Positions 6,981 to 17,078 are shown, counted from the first letter of the stretch. The stretch is DNA of 64,000 nt from Arthrobacter agilis (GCF_002157505.1 NZ_NFSC01000026.1:124001-188000), one strand, 5' to 3'. A program made the numbers and translations. The notes: a model not told the origin generated them from the letters alone.

Positions 6981-8504
6981 CTAGCCCTCCTGGCCCGCGC
7001 TCCCGCCCGCCCGGTACTTGCCCGCGCGCCGCACCAGGCGGTCCGTCGCGGGAAGGCCCTGAACGCGGGCCAGTTCGTATTCGATGGCGACGGCCATCCG
7101 CTCGCAGAAGGCACGCCCCTCCTCCGCGGCGTCGGGCCGCTCGTCCACCACATGGTCGACGACGCCCCGCCCGACGAGGGCCGCGACCTTGACGCCCTGG
7201 GCCTCGGCCATCTCGGCGGCCCGGTCCACTGTCCGGTGCACGATCGCGCTCGCACCCTCCGGGGGCAGCGGCGAGAGCCACGCGTGCTCGGCGGCGATGG
7301 TGCTGTCCGCCGGCAGCAGCGCGAGGGCCCCGCCGCCCGCGCCCTGTCCGAGGAGCACGGAGACGGACGGCGACGCGAGCCCGATGAGGTCATGCAGGGA
7401 ACGGGCGATCTCCCCTGCCAGTCCACCCTCCTCCGCCTCCTTCGACAGGTCCGCGCCTGCGGTGTCGATGACCGTGAGCAGGGGCAGGCCGAGCTCCTCG
7501 GCGAGCTTCATGCCACGGCGAGCTTCCCGGAGCGACGCCGGCCCCATGACCGAATCACCCGGCTGGCGCGGCCGCTGGTGGCCGAGCACGACGCACGGCT
7601 GCTCGCCGAAGCGCGCCAGGGCGAGCAGCAGCCCCGGGTCCTTCTCGCCCTGGCCCGTGCCGTTGAGCGGCAGCACATCCCGTGCGCCGTAGGCGAGCAA
7701 CCGCCGGAGGTCCGGGCGCCTGCGGTTGCGTGAGATGAGGATCGACGTCCAGGCATCGGCGCTGCCGGGACGCACCGACGTCGTCGACGGCACCGAGGGC
7801 GGCCCCGACGGCTCGGCGACCAGGACCGTCAGGGCCCTGTCGACGATCCCCGCCAGGTGCTCCGGTGGCACGACGGCGTCGATCAGCCCCTTGTCGAACA
7901 GGTTCTCGGCGGTCTGGACGCCGGTCGGGAACGGCGCACCGTAGAGCGCCTCGTAGACGCGGGGGCCCAGGAACCCGAGCAGCGCCGCGGGCTCGGCGAC
8001 GGTCACGTGGCCCAGGGAGCCCCAGGACGCCATGACCCCGCCCGTGGTGGGGTGCCGCAGGTAGACCAGGTAGGGCAGGCCGGCCTGCCGGTGGGCCCGC
8101 ACCGCCCCTGTGATGTCGACCATCGACAGGAATGCGGGCGTTCCCTCCTGCATGCGCGTACCGCCCGACGCCGGTCCGGCCAGGAGGGGCAGGCGCTCCT
8201 CGGTGGCCCGGTGGATCGCCGCGGCGATCCGGCCGGCGGCCGCACTGCCGATCGATCCGGCGAGGAACGTGAATTCCGAGACGATGACGGCGACGCGCCG
8301 GCCGTGGATGAGGCCCTCGCCCGTCAGGACGGACTCGTCCACCCCGCTCTTCTCCCGGGCCCGCCGCAGCTCCTCCTGGTAGGACGCCGATGCGGAGGCG
8401 GGGATCGGTATCGGGCTGTCCCAGGAGCGAAACGAACCGGTGTCGAGCACGGCATCGATGAGTTCCCGGGCCGTCAGGTGCCGCACACGGGCCTCCGCGC
8501 TCAC
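6981..8504 (-). CDS. Fused beta/alpha acyl-CoA carboxyltransferase, possible malonyl-CoA decarboxylase-like enzyme
   Basis: A 507-residue protein with an AccD-like N-terminal half (GPASGGTRMQEG, HPTTGGVMASWG) and an AccA-like C-terminal half (IDTAGADLSKEAEEGG, GQGAGGGALAL, SPEGAS-type segment). Together they form two crotonase-fold domains that move a carboxyl group to or from an acyl-CoA. It lacks the Cys4 zinc finger of bacterial AccD, and no biotin carboxylase or biotin carrier gene is nearby. It overlaps the CoA transferase by 4 nt (GTGA) and is the last gene of a MatC-type transporter operon. Databases would call it acetyl-CoA carboxylase carboxyltransferase. From context I infer it may instead decarboxylate malonyl-CoA, like the MdcD/MdcE pair of malonate decarboxylase. 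Confidence 0.82.
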   Translation of the reverse strand: MSAEARVRHLTARELIDAVLDTGSFRSWDSPIPIPASASASYQEELRRAREKSGVDESVLTGEGLIHGRRVAVIVSEFTFLAGSIGSAAAGRIAAAIHRATEERLPLLAGPASGGTRMQEGTPAFLSMVDITGAVRAHRQAGLPYLVYLRHPTTGGVMASWGSLGHVTVAEPAALLGFLGPRVYEALYGAPFPTGVQTAENLFDKGLIDAVVPPEHLAGIVDRALTVLVAEPSGPPSVPSTTSVRPGSADAWTSILISRNRRRPDLRRLLAYGARDVLPLNGTGQGEKDPGLLLALARFGEQPCVVLGHQRPRQPGDSVMGPASLREARRGMKLAEELGLPLLTVIDTAGADLSKEAEEGGLAGEIARSLHDLIGLASPSVSVLLGQGAGGGALALLPADSTIAAEHAWLSPLPPEGASAIVHRTVDRAAEMAEAQGVKVAALVGRGVVDHVVDERPDAAEEGRAFCERMAVAIEYELARVQGLPATDRLVRRAGKYRAGGSAGQEG

Positions 8505-9775
8505 GCGGCGGCACCCCCTGCGGGTTCGGCGAGCCACGCGCGGATCGCGTCACCGTCACCGTCGAGCAGGGGCGGCGCCGTATGGCTGGTGAGCGTGGTC
8601 TCGCCGGAACCGTCGAAGAAGCGCAGCGGGGGGCCGGGTAGCGCGATGTCCCCGAGGACCGGGTGCTGGACGGTGAGCAGCAGGCCCTGCGAGTGCACCT
8701 GCTCCCACTCGTACACCTCGTCGAGGGTCCGGACCTTGCCCGCCGGGATGCCGGCCTCGTTGAGCTTCGCGAGCAGGGGCTCCGCCTGGTAGGCCGAGAA
8801 CGCGTCCTCGACCACACCGATCAGCAGGTCCCGGTTCCGCACGCGGTCCGCGTTCGTGGCGAACTCCGGTCGATCTGCGGCGATCCCGAAGGCCGAGGTG
8901 AAGGTGGCCCACAGCTTCTCGCTGCCCACGCTGATCTGGACCTTGCCGCCCCGGCAGTTGAACAGTCCGTACGGGGCGATCGAGGGATGGTGGTTGCCCT
9001 GGGCCCGCGGCACCTCCCCGGCCACTGTGGTCCGCGTGCCCTGGAAGGCGTGGACGCCGATGATGGCCGCGAGCAGGGACGTGCGCACCACCTGGCCCCT
9101 GCCCGTCCGCTCCCGTTCGAGCAGGGCGGCGACCGCACCGTACGCCCCGTACATACCGGACAGCAGGTCGGCGATCGGGACGCCGACGCGCTGCGGGTTG
9201 TCCGGATCCGGTCCGGTGACGGACATGAGCCCCGCCTCGCCCTGCACGATCTGGTCGTAGCCGCTGCGTTTGGCCTCGGGGCCGTCGTGGCCGAAGCCGG
9301 TGATCGAGAGGATGACGAGTCCGGGATTGAGCTCGAGCATCGCGTCGGTGGAGAAGCCGAGCCGGTCGAGGACCCCGGTCCGGAAGTTCTCGACGACCAC
9401 GTCGGCGCGGCGCAGCAGTTCCGTGAGGACCGCCCTGCCGTCGTCGCTCTTGAGGTCCAGGGCGATGGACTCCTTGTTCCTGTTGCAGGACAGGAAGTAG
9501 GTGGCCTGGCGGTCGTCCTCCGGGCCCACGAAGGGCGGGCCCCACCCGCGGGTGTCGTCACCGGTGCCCGGCGTCTCGACCTTGATCACGCGCGCACCGA
9601 GGTCGCCGAGCATCATGCCGGCGTGGGGTCCGGCGAGCGCCCGGCTGAGGTCGACGACGAGGCGGCCGGCCAGCGGACCCCCGCGCGTCTCGGCGTCGGT
9701 GGTCCGCGCGGTGGTCTGCGCGGTGCTCTGCGCGGTGGTCTGCGCGGTGGTCTGCGCGGTGGTCTCGGCGCTCAT
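8501..9775 (-). CDS. CaiB/BaiF family (class III) CoA transferase
   Basis: A 424-residue type III CoA transferase, which moves CoA between carboxylic acids. The family pattern is visible: RLVVDLSRALAGPHAGMMLGDLGARVIKVE, with the catalytic Asp expected in the segment that follows the nucleotide pocket, then NRNKESIALDLKSDDG and SGYDQIVQGEAGLM. The first 25 or so residues are a low-complexity TTAQ/STAQ repeat encoded by a 12-bp tandem repeat and are not part of the fold. The gene follows matC by 52 nt and overlaps the carboxyltransferase start (GTGA), so the three form one operon. I infer malonate or another dicarboxylate as the CoA acceptor; the family signature does not give the substrate. 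Confidence 0.9.
   Translation of the reverse strand: MSAETTAQTTAQTTAQSTAQTTARTTDAETRGGPLAGRLVVDLSRALAGPHAGMMLGDLGARVIKVETPGTGDDTRGWGPPFVGPEDDRQATYFLSCNRNKESIALDLKSDDGRAVLTELLRRADVVVENFRTGVLDRLGFSTDAMLELNPGLVILSITGFGHDGPEAKRSGYDQIVQGEAGLMSVTGPDPDNPQRVGVPIADLLSGMYGAYGAVAALLERERTGRGQVVRTSLLAAIIGVHAFQGTRTTVAGEVPRAQGNHHPSIAPYGLFNCRGGKVQISVGSEKLWATFTSAFGIAADRPEFATNADRVRNRDLLIGVVEDAFSAYQAEPLLAKLNEAGIPAGKVRTLDEVYEWEQVHSQGLLLTVQHPVLGDIALPGPPLRFFDGSGETTLTSHTAPPLLDGDGDAIRAWLAEPAGGAAA
9702..9765 (-). repeat. 12-bp tandem repeat at the 5' end of the CoA transferase gene
   Basis: About five near-perfect copies of a 12-bp unit (plus strand: tgcgcggtggtc) encode Thr-Thr-Ala-Gln repeats just after the start codon. 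Because 12 is a multiple of 3, slippage would change the length of the tail but keep the frame. Confidence 0.8.
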
Positions 9776-9827
9776 GCGTCCTCCGGTGTTCGTGTCGAAA
9801 TCAGTCGGGTCGGGTCGGTCGGGAGGC

Positions 9828-11192
9828 TCAGAGCCAGCCGGGCACCACGAGGACGAGCCAGGCGATGACCGGGCCGGCAGCCACGACGATGGCTCCGTAA
9901 CCGAGGATCTGCCGGTAGAAGCGGTCCTTGTCCGTGCCCTCCGGTGCGTTCGCCAGGACGAGGGCGCCGTTGGTGGAGAAGGGCGAGACGTCCACGATCG
10001 TCGAGGAGACCGCGAGGGCGCACACCACGCCGACGGCGCCCACGGCACCGGTCTCGAGGAACGGGATGGCCAGCGGGATCAGGGCCGCGAGGATCGCGGT
10101 GGATGACGCGAAGGCGGAGACGACCGCACCGATGTAGCAGATGAGCAGCGCTGCGAGCAGGGGCATGCCGAGGCCCGCGACACCGTTGGAGACGTACTCG
10201 ATGGTGCCGGCGGCCTCCAGGACGCCGACGAAAGTGAGCATGCCGCAGATGAGGAGCACCGTGGACCAGGCGATCTTGTTGACGGCACCGCTCTGGGCCT
10301 TCGGCGAGATCAGCGCGAGGATCACGGCGACGGTGATGGCGACGAATCCGACGTCGACCTTGAATCCGAGGGCGATCACGGCGAGCGCGATCAGGCCGAG
10401 GATGGTGGCAATCTGTGAAATGCGGTCCTCGCGGGACTTCGCGGCGACGACGCCGTCGCCGGCCGGATCGCGCGGTCCGTAGGTTCCGCTGCCGGTCCCC
10501 TTGTAGGCGACATCGGCCCTGCGGGCTCCGGGGCTGACGCTCATGCGGGCCTCGGCCGCTTCCTCGACGAAGTGGGAGATGCGCGAGGACAGGAGCGTGC
10601 GTCCGCCGAGGACGACGAAGAGCACGACGGCGATCAGCACGTTGAAGATGAAGCTCGACAGGAACACGGCGAGCGGGCTCGATTCGAAGCCGGACTCCCC
10701 GACGATGTCGTTGACGATCACGCCGTACACGGCGATGGGCGAGAAGCCGCCGGCCTGCGCACCGTGGACCACCATCATGCCCATGAGCAGCGGGGAGATC
10801 TTGTGGCGTGCCGCGAAGCCGAGGGCGACGGGCGCCATGATGGCCACGGCTGCCGGGCCGAGCGCGCCGACGGCGGTGATGACGGCCGTGATCAGGAACA
10901 TGACCCACGGGATGAGGGCCACGCGGTTGCGGACCAGCTTCACCGCACCCCGGACCAGCAGGTCGATGGTGCCGTTGTTCTGCGCGATGGCGAACAGGTA
11001 GGTCACCCCGACGAGGGTGAGGAACAGTCCGCCGGGGAACTCGGCGATGATGTCGTCGGTCTCCATCCCGAGGAAGACGGCGCCGAGCAGGAAGGCCCCC
11101 ACGAAGGCGAGGGCTCCCATGTTGATGGGCAGCAGGGTGGCTATCAGGAACATCGCCGCAAGGATGATGATCGATAGGAGCGGAGCGGACAT
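9828..11192 (-). CDS. MatC-type dicarboxylate (malonate) carrier, SLC13/ion-transporter superfamily
   Basis: A 454-residue polytopic membrane protein with about twelve hydrophobic segments in two halves, separated by a polar stretch near residues 205-255. The N-terminal half (LLPINMGALAFVGAFLLGAVFLGME...) resembles the MatC_N domain of the rhizobial malonate carrier. SSTIVDVSPFSTNGALVLANAP in the C-terminal half is typical of these carriers. Expected role: uptake of malonate or a related dicarboxylate. The ATG has CTGGAGG upstream. It is the first gene of the operon with the CoA transferase and carboxyltransferase and is divergent from a FadR-type GntR regulator, the position MatR holds in mat operons. 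Confidence 0.85.
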   Translation of the reverse strand: MSAPLLSIIILAAMFLIATLLPINMGALAFVGAFLLGAVFLGMETDDIIAEFPGGLFLTLVGVTYLFAIAQNNGTIDLLVRGAVKLVRNRVALIPWVMFLITAVITAVGALGPAAVAIMAPVALGFAARHKISPLLMGMMVVHGAQAGGFSPIAVYGVIVNDIVGESGFESSPLAVFLSSFIFNVLIAVVLFVVLGGRTLLSSRISHFVEEAAEARMSVSPGARRADVAYKGTGSGTYGPRDPAGDGVVAAKSREDRISQIATILGLIALAVIALGFKVDVGFVAITVAVILALISPKAQSGAVNKIAWSTVLLICGMLTFVGVLEAAGTIEYVSNGVAGLGMPLLAALLICYIGAVVSAFASSTAILAALIPLAIPFLETGAVGAVGVVCALAVSSTIVDVSPFSTNGALVLANAPEGTDKDRFYRQILGYGAIVVAAGPVIAWLVLVVPGWL

Positions 11193-11230
11193 CGTTATCC
11201 TCCAGCAGGCTACGGAAAAAGTTCGAGGGG

Positions 11231-11248
11231 CTGTGACATGAGTTACAG
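11231..11248. promoter_or_regulatory. Candidate GntR operator between matC-like and gntR genes
   Basis: CTGTGAC-ATGA-GTTACAG is an inverted repeat with 7-bp arms and one mismatch. It lies 39 nt upstream of the transporter ATG and 88 nt upstream of the regulator ATG. This is where an autoregulating FadR-subfamily repressor is expected to bind in a divergent arrangement. Confidence 0.5.
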
Positions 11249-11336
11249 GACCACTGGCCTAGCCTGTAGGAGAGTGAGTGTCCCTGTCAACCGATCACCG
11301 ATAGCATGAGCGCACACCTATCTGGGGAGAACAAGG

Positions 11337-12038
11337 ATGACCGACGCCGCTGATCCGCAACCCTTGGGACGCCTCGCGCGTCCGCGACTGTATGAGCAGC
11401 TCGTCGAGCAGCTGCTGGGCTACATCGAATCGGCCCGGCTGCGTCCCGGGGACCTCCTCCCTGCCGAACGCGACCTCGCCGAGCGCCTCGGGGTCTCCCG
11501 GGCGACCCTCGCCCAGGCACTCGTCGCCCTCGAGGTCCTCGGCGTCATCGATGTCCAGCACGGCACCGGCGCGGTCCTGCGCCACCGTGCGAGCGTCGCG
11601 AGCGTCATCAAGGGATTGCGTGAGCACCGGAGCCGCCTCCCCGACATCGTCGAGGCACGCAGCACGCTCGAGGTGAAGCTCGCGGCCCTGGCAGCGGAAC
11701 GGCGCACCGAGGAAGACCTCGCCGCCATCGGCAGGGCGCTCGCGGCGATGAAGGAGGAGATCGACGACGGCGACCGCGGCGCCCACGGTGACGAGCTGTT
11801 CCACCAGGCCGTGACCGCGGCAGCCCACTCGCCCGTGATGGCGCAGCTCATGGCGTTCATCGGCGAGATGATCCTGGAGACCCGCCTCGAGTCCCTTGCC
11901 CAGCCCGGCAGGCCCGAGCAGTCCCTCGAATCTCACCGTGCCATCGCGCAGGCCATCCAGGCGCAGGACGCCGCCGCAGCAGCGGAAGCCATGCAGCGCC
12001 ACATCGAGCTCGTCTCGGACGTCGCACTGCTCAAGTAG
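11337..12038 (+). CDS. GntR-family (FadR subfamily) transcriptional regulator, MatR-like
   Basis: A 233-residue regulator with an N-terminal winged helix (LYEQLVEQLLGYIESARLRPGDLLPAERDLAERLGVSRATLAQAL, residues 18-62) and an all-helical FCD effector domain. In the FCD domain, E-LFHQAV, H residues near 153, 165 and 202, and a late SLESHRAIAQAI segment supply the metal/acid pocket. FadR-subfamily regulators usually repress a neighbouring acid-catabolism operon until the acid or its CoA ester binds. The gene is divergent from the matC-like transporter, so control of that operon is the simplest reading. The start has GGGGAGAAC upstream. Confidence 0.9.
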   Translation: MTDAADPQPLGRLARPRLYEQLVEQLLGYIESARLRPGDLLPAERDLAERLGVSRATLAQALVALEVLGVIDVQHGTGAVLRHRASVASVIKGLREHRSRLPDIVEARSTLEVKLAALAAERRTEEDLAAIGRALAAMKEEIDDGDRGAHGDELFHQAVTAAAHSPVMAQLMAFIGEMILETRLESLAQPGRPEQSLESHRAIAQAIQAQDAAAAAEAMQRHIELVSDVALLK

Positions 12039-12083
12039 GGGCGGATTGTCCCCGCCGTCGTCCCGTCCTGACGGACGCCGGCC

Positions 12084-14468
12084 TCAGGTGGCGTCGTCGG
12101 GCGAGGACTCGTCGAGGGTCCAGCCGGTGATCGACTCGAGGTCCTTCCCGGCGTCGCGTGTGTACTGCCAGGCCCGCTGCCGCTGGTCCTGCAGGTCCTG
12201 CCGCAGCCGCGCCTGCGTCGCGCCGAGGGTGGGCACGCGGTCGATCACGTCCATGGCGAGCTGGAAGCGGTCGATCTGGTTCAGCATCGCCATGTCGAAC
12301 GGCGTGGTGGTGGTGCCCTCCTCCTTGTAGCCGCGCACGTGGACGTTCGCGTGGTTGGTCCTGCGGTACGTCAGCCGGTGGATGAGCCAGGGATAGCCGT
12401 GGTAGGCGAACACCACGGGCCGGGTCTTGGTGAACAGCGTGTCGAAGTCGCGGGCGGACAGGCCGTGCGGGTGCTCCGTCGCATCCTGCAGGCGCATGAG
12501 GTCCACGACGTTCACCACGCGGATCTTCAGCCCGGGGATGCCGGCCTTCAGCAGACCAGCCGCTGCCACGGCCTCGAGGGTCGGGACATCACCCGCGCAG
12601 CCGAGGACGACGTCGGGCTCCACGCCGGGCTCCTCCGATCCCGCGAAGTCGAGGATGCCGATGCCGCGCTTGACGTGCAGGAGCGCCTCCTCCGGTCCCA
12701 GCCAGGTAGGCGTGGGCTGCTTGCCGGTGACGATCACGTTGACGGTGTCGCGCGTCTGCAGGCAGTATTCGGTCACCGCAAGCATGGTGTTGGCATCCGG
12801 CGGGAGGTAGACCCGGATGATGTCCGCCTTCTTGTTGACCACGTGGTCGATGAACCCGGGGTCCTGGTGGGAGAACCCGTTGTGGTCCTGCTGCCAGACA
12901 TGGCTCGACAGCAGATAGTTGAACGAGGCGATGGGCTGACGCCAGGACAACGAGCGATGCACCTTGAGCCACTTCGCGAACTGGTTGAACATCGAGTCCA
13001 CGATGTGCACGAACGCCTCGTAGCAGTTGAAGACGCCGTGGCGGCCGGTCAGCAGGTACCCCTCGAGCCAGCCCTGGCAGAGGTGTTCGCTGAGGACCTC
13101 CATCACGCGCCCCGACCGCGCGAGGTGCTCGTCGACGTCCTCCATGCGCGGCTCCCAGACCTTGTCCGTCACCTCGTAGACGGCGGACAGCCGGTTCGAG
13201 GCCGTCTCGTCGGGCCCGAACAGGCGGAAGTTGGAGGGATTGAGCTCGATGATGTCCCGCAGGTACCCGCCCGCCGTGGCCATCGGGCTCACGTTCTCCG
13301 ACCCGGGACGCGACACCTCGACGGCATGGTCCGCGTAGGACGGCAACACGAGGTCGCGCAGGAGCCAGCCGCCGTTGGCGTACGGCGTCGCGCTCATGCG
13401 GAGGTCGCCGTCGGGTGCAAGGGCCGCGATCTCGGGCCGCAGCTCACCCGTGGCGGTGAACAGCGACGCCGGGTCGTAGGATCGCATCCACTCCTCGAGC
13501 TGGTGCAGGTGCTCCTCGTTGCTGTCGATCCCGGAGAGCGGCACCTGGTGGGACCGCCAGGTCCCCTCGACGGGCTTGCCGTCCACCTCGGCCGGACCGG
13601 TCCAGCCCTTCGGCGAGCGCAGGACGATCATCGGCCATCGGGCGGCAGCGGCGTCCGCGCGGGCCGGGGAGGTACGGGCCTTCTCCTGGATGGCATGGAT
13701 GTCGTCGATGCAGGCGTCGAGCACGGCGGCGAAGTCCCGGTGCGCAGTCTCCGTCGCTGCGGGGTCCGAGACGGTGACGAAGTGCGGGTCGTACCCGTAG
13801 CCGTACATCAGCTGCCGCAACTGCTCTTCCGGCATCCGGGCCAGCACCGTGGGGTTCGCGATCTTGTAGCCATTGAGATGAAGGATCGGCAGCACGGCAC
13901 CGTCCACGGCCGGGTCGACGAAACTGGTGGAGTGCCAGCCCGTGGCCAGCGGCCCGGTCTCCGCTTCACCATCACCCACCACCGCTGCGGCGATCAGGGA
14001 CGGGTTGTCGAACACGGCGCCGTAGGCGTGGGCGAGGGCGTATCCCAGTTCGCCGCCCTCGTGGATGGACCCGGGTGATTCCGGCGCCGCATGCGAAGGG
14101 ATGCCGCCGGGGTAGCTGAACTGCCGGAACAGGGCGTTCAGGCCCGCCGCATCCTTGCCGATGGAGGGGTAGACCTCCGAGTACGTTCCCTCCAGCCAGG
14201 CGTTGGCCACGTTCGCGGGTCCGCCGTGACCGGGACCCGTGACGAACAGCATCTCCTGCTTCCGCTCGGAGATGACGCGGTTCAGATGGGTATAGACGAA
14301 GTTGAGGCCGGGCGTAGTCCCCCAGTGGCCCAGGAGGCGCGCCTTCACATCCTCGCGCACCAGGGGTCGTGTCAGCAGGGCGTTGTCCTTCAGGTAGATC
14401 TGGCCCACCGAGAGATAGTTGGCGGCACGCCACCACGCATCCAGCCGCTGGACGTCGAGAACGGTCAT
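12084..14468 (-). CDS. xfp: Phosphoketolase (xylulose-5-P / fructose-6-P)
   Basis: A 794-residue thiamine-diphosphate enzyme that splits xylulose 5-phosphate or fructose 6-phosphate with phosphate to give acetyl phosphate plus glyceraldehyde 3-phosphate or erythrose 4-phosphate. The sequence is collinear with [59 protein letters not shown] (ThDP-binding GDGE), [23 protein letters not shown] and the C-terminal [26 protein letters not shown]. The length is normal. The ATG at 14468 has a strong AAGGAGGAAT upstream. It provides a carbon-saving route from pentose phosphates to acetyl-CoA precursors. No acetate kinase or phosphotransacetylase gene is in the window. Confidence 0.96.
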   Translation of the reverse strand: MTVLDVQRLDAWWRAANYLSVGQIYLKDNALLTRPLVREDVKARLLGHWGTTPGLNFVYTHLNRVISERKQEMLFVTGPGHGGPANVANAWLEGTYSEVYPSIGKDAAGLNALFRQFSYPGGIPSHAAPESPGSIHEGGELGYALAHAYGAVFDNPSLIAAAVVGDGEAETGPLATGWHSTSFVDPAVDGAVLPILHLNGYKIANPTVLARMPEEQLRQLMYGYGYDPHFVTVSDPAATETAHRDFAAVLDACIDDIHAIQEKARTSPARADAAAARWPMIVLRSPKGWTGPAEVDGKPVEGTWRSHQVPLSGIDSNEEHLHQLEEWMRSYDPASLFTATGELRPEIAALAPDGDLRMSATPYANGGWLLRDLVLPSYADHAVEVSRPGSENVSPMATAGGYLRDIIELNPSNFRLFGPDETASNRLSAVYEVTDKVWEPRMEDVDEHLARSGRVMEVLSEHLCQGWLEGYLLTGRHGVFNCYEAFVHIVDSMFNQFAKWLKVHRSLSWRQPIASFNYLLSSHVWQQDHNGFSHQDPGFIDHVVNKKADIIRVYLPPDANTMLAVTEYCLQTRDTVNVIVTGKQPTPTWLGPEEALLHVKRGIGILDFAGSEEPGVEPDVVLGCAGDVPTLEAVAAAGLLKAGIPGLKIRVVNVVDLMRLQDATEHPHGLSARDFDTLFTKTRPVVFAYHGYPWLIHRLTYRRTNHANVHVRGYKEEGTTTTPFDMAMLNQIDRFQLAMDVIDRVPTLGATQARLRQDLQDQRQRAWQYTRDAGKDLESITGWTLDESSPDDAT

Positions 14469-14506
14469 GTATTCCTCCTTGGTAATACGAACGGCGGGTG
14501 CAGACG

Positions 14507-16999
14507 TCAGAATTCGACGACGACGTCCGAGGGCGTCTTGTCGGGCCGCCACCCCCGCCACACGGGATGCCGCAGGCGTCCGGAGCCCGTGTGTTCGCTG
14601 TACTGGACTTCGCCCACGAGGGCGGGCCGGACCCAGTGGGCGTCGGACGCATCGGCTCCCGGGACGTCGTCGAGCGGCGCCGTCTTCCGTGCCAGCTTCT
14701 TGAGCCGTGCGCCCACCTCTGCAAGGTCCCGCTCGGTGAGGCCGGATCCGACGCGCCCCACGTAGCGCAGGTCGACGCCGTCGGGAACGGCGACGAGCAG
14801 CGAGCCGACCTTCGCCGCACGGTTGCCCTTGCCCGGCCGCCACCCCACCACCACGACCTCCTGCGTGTGCAGGTGCTTGATCTTCACCCACGACGCCGAC
14901 CGCGTCCCGGGCTGGTAGTCGCTCGAGAGCCGCTTGGCCATGATGCCTTCGAGACCCAGCTGCCTGCTCGCCTCCACCGCCTCCTCGAGCGTCGCGTCGA
15001 GGGCCCGCGGCACCTGGACGTGGCCGTCCTCCGCCTCGTCGACCGCCTTCTCGAGGAGTTCCCGCCGCTGGCAGTACTCCAGGCCGGTGAGGTCGTTGCC
15101 GTCGAGCTCCAGCAGGTCGAAGAGCATGAGGCGCACGGGCGTCTTCTGCCGGGCCGCGTCGATCTCCGACCGGTGCGTCAGCTTCATGCGCGTCTGGAGG
15201 AGGCTGAAGTCGGGGCGGCCCTTCGCGTTGAGGGCCACGATCTCGCCGTCGAGCACCGCGCTGTCGGCGCTGAGGAACTCGCCGAGGTCGCCGAGCTCCG
15301 GGTAGGTGGGCGTGGTGTCGATGCCGTTGCGGCTGACCAGGGTGACGGCGCCGTCCCGGACGACGGCGATGCAGCGTACGCCGTCCCACTTCATCTCGTA
15401 CGCCCACTCGTCCGGCGCGGGGATGGCCTGCTCGGACCCGAGCGTGGCGAGCATGGGGCGGACGATGTCGGGCCGGGCAGAGCGGGCGGGTTCCTCCACG
15501 GGGGCCGGCGCGGAACCGGCCGGATCGACGCCGCGGCCCTGCCCGGCGTCCTCCCCGGCAGGCTGGTCCTTCATGAGGTGGATCAGCCAGTTGCTCTTGC
15601 CGTTCGGCCCGCCCCCGGTATTGATGAGCGCATACCGGCGGACCGCAGTGCCTCCACGGGCCAGGCCGCCGTCCGGCCTCCCGTGAAGCGTGCAGATGAC
15701 TTCCTTGCCGTCCCGCCATTTCTCCAGCTCATAGGTGCCGGAATCCCAGAGAAACACCTCACCAGCTCCATATTCCCCCTTGGGAATAATTCCCGCGAAG
15801 GATGCATAGTCGAGGGGATGGTCCTCCGTCTGCACCGCGAGGTGGTTCCTGCTCGGCGTCAGCGGTGGCCCCTTCGGGATGGCCCATGAGACGAGCACGC
15901 CGTCGCGCTCGAGCCGGAAATCGTAGTGCAGGCGCCGGGCGTGGTGCTCCTGGATGACGAAGCTGTTGCCGCCCGGCGGGCCCACGGTCGCGGGGACGGG
16001 CTCCGGCGTCCGGGACGCATCCCGCATGGCCCGGTACGTGGACAGCCGGTCCTGTGCATTCCCGCGATCCCCGTCCTGTGCCGGATCGGCGACAGTGGCG
16101 GCCGGCGTCGCGGGAGCGAGGATGTCACCCAGGGACTCGATGCGCCGCATCATCTCCCGGTAGTCGAGGTGCCCGAGGTTCGCGTCGTCGAGCTCCTCCC
16201 ACGTACGCGGTGCCGCGACCGTCGGCTCGAAGCGCCCTCGGAGTGAGTACGGGCTCACGGTCGTCTTGTTGACGTGGTTCTGGCTCCAGTCGACCAGCAC
16301 CCTGCCCGAGCGCAGCGCCTTCTTCATGTCGCTGACCGCCAGGTCGGGATGGTCCGCCTCGAGGGCGCGTGCCAGTTCATGGGCGACGGCGGAGACCTGC
16401 TCCGAGGTCTGCCGGCCGTCGAGCGCGCAATAGAGGTGGATGCCCTTCGACCCGCTGGTGACCGGGAACGGTTCAAGCCCCATGCCCTGCAGGATGGGCC
16501 GGGCGAGCCGGGCCACCTCGGCGCATTCCGCCAGCGCGGCGCCCTTGCCGGGGTCGAGGTCCAGCACGAGGCGGTCCGGATTCGCCTTCCCGCCGTCGGC
16601 GTCGAAGCGCCACTGCGGCACGTGGATCTCGATCGCGGCGACCTGCCCGAGCCAGGTGAGCGTCGCCAGATCGTTGACCAGGGGATAGACGTTCACGTGG
16701 TCCTTGTGCTGGATCGCGTTCCGCGGCACCCAGTCCGGTGCGTTGTCGTCGATGTTCTTCTGGAAGAACATCTCGCCGGGCGTCTCCGGCGTGCCGACGC
16801 CATGGACCCAGCGTTTGCGCGTGACCGGACGATGCGCCGCGTGCCGGATCAGGTGGGGGGCCACCGCCGCGTAATAGGCGAGGACGTCCGCCTTGGTGGT
16901 CCCCGTCGCCGGATACAGCACCTTGTCCAGGTTGGACAGCCGTAAGGTGCGCCCGTCCACGGTAACGGTCTGCTGCCGTGAGCTGCGGGGAGGGGCCAT
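14507..16999 (-). CDS. ligD: Multifunctional NHEJ DNA ligase LigD (polymerase - phosphoesterase - ligase)
   Basis: An 830-residue protein with the three LigD modules in the mycobacterial order. The POL/primase domain (1 to about 300) has [10 protein letters not shown] carrying two metal-binding Asp and [10 protein letters not shown]. The 3'-phosphoesterase domain (about 345-490) has [13 protein letters not shown] and [11 protein letters not shown]. The ATP-dependent ligase domain (about 515-830) has the nucleotidyl Lys537 in [22 protein letters not shown] and a C-terminal OB-fold. It fills, trims and seals broken ends held by Ku. Ku lies about 640 bp upstream on the opposite strand with an SRPBCC gene between. 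The ATG has a weak ribosome site. Confidence 0.95.
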   Translation of the reverse strand: MAPPRSSRQQTVTVDGRTLRLSNLDKVLYPATGTTKADVLAYYAAVAPHLIRHAAHRPVTRKRWVHGVGTPETPGEMFFQKNIDDNAPDWVPRNAIQHKDHVNVYPLVNDLATLTWLGQVAAIEIHVPQWRFDADGGKANPDRLVLDLDPGKGAALAECAEVARLARPILQGMGLEPFPVTSGSKGIHLYCALDGRQTSEQVSAVAHELARALEADHPDLAVSDMKKALRSGRVLVDWSQNHVNKTTVSPYSLRGRFEPTVAAPRTWEELDDANLGHLDYREMMRRIESLGDILAPATPAATVADPAQDGDRGNAQDRLSTYRAMRDASRTPEPVPATVGPPGGNSFVIQEHHARRLHYDFRLERDGVLVSWAIPKGPPLTPSRNHLAVQTEDHPLDYASFAGIIPKGEYGAGEVFLWDSGTYELEKWRDGKEVICTLHGRPDGGLARGGTAVRRYALINTGGGPNGKSNWLIHLMKDQPAGEDAGQGRGVDPAGSAPAPVEEPARSARPDIVRPMLATLGSEQAIPAPDEWAYEMKWDGVRCIAVVRDGAVTLVSRNGIDTTPTYPELGDLGEFLSADSAVLDGEIVALNAKGRPDFSLLQTRMKLTHRSEIDAARQKTPVRLMLFDLLELDGNDLTGLEYCQRRELLEKAVDEAEDGHVQVPRALDATLEEAVEASRQLGLEGIMAKRLSSDYQPGTRSASWVKIKHLHTQEVVVVGWRPGKGNRAAKVGSLLVAVPDGVDLRYVGRVGSGLTERDLAEVGARLKKLARKTAPLDDVPGADASDAHWVRPALVGEVQYSEHTGSGRLRHPVWRGWRPDKTPSDVVVEF

Positions 17000-17078
17000 G
17001 CTCCCAAGTCTTGACCGGATGCCGGCGGTATTCCAGTACCAATCAGCCGGCGTACCGCACGGGCGGAGCCGTTGTAGC

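Noticed and set aside
8501-9775. Alpha-methylacyl-CoA racemase or formyl-CoA transferase
   Set aside because: Both belong to the CaiB superfamily, but the operon with a MatC carrier and carboxyltransferase makes a dicarboxylate CoA transferase more likely; oxalate-pathway partners are missing.
14469-15719. N-terminal extension of phosphoketolase into ligD
   Set aside because: The frame stays open, but the phosphoketolase ATG at 14468 has a strong ribosome site and the extension only shadows ligD.
15765-15795. Overlapping ATTCCC/GGGAAT palindromes, AT-rich, inside ligD
   Set aside because: They encode the conserved Ile-Ile-Pro-Lys-Gly-Glu-Tyr segment of the phosphoesterase domain with AT-ending codons; a regulatory role inside the gene is not supported.
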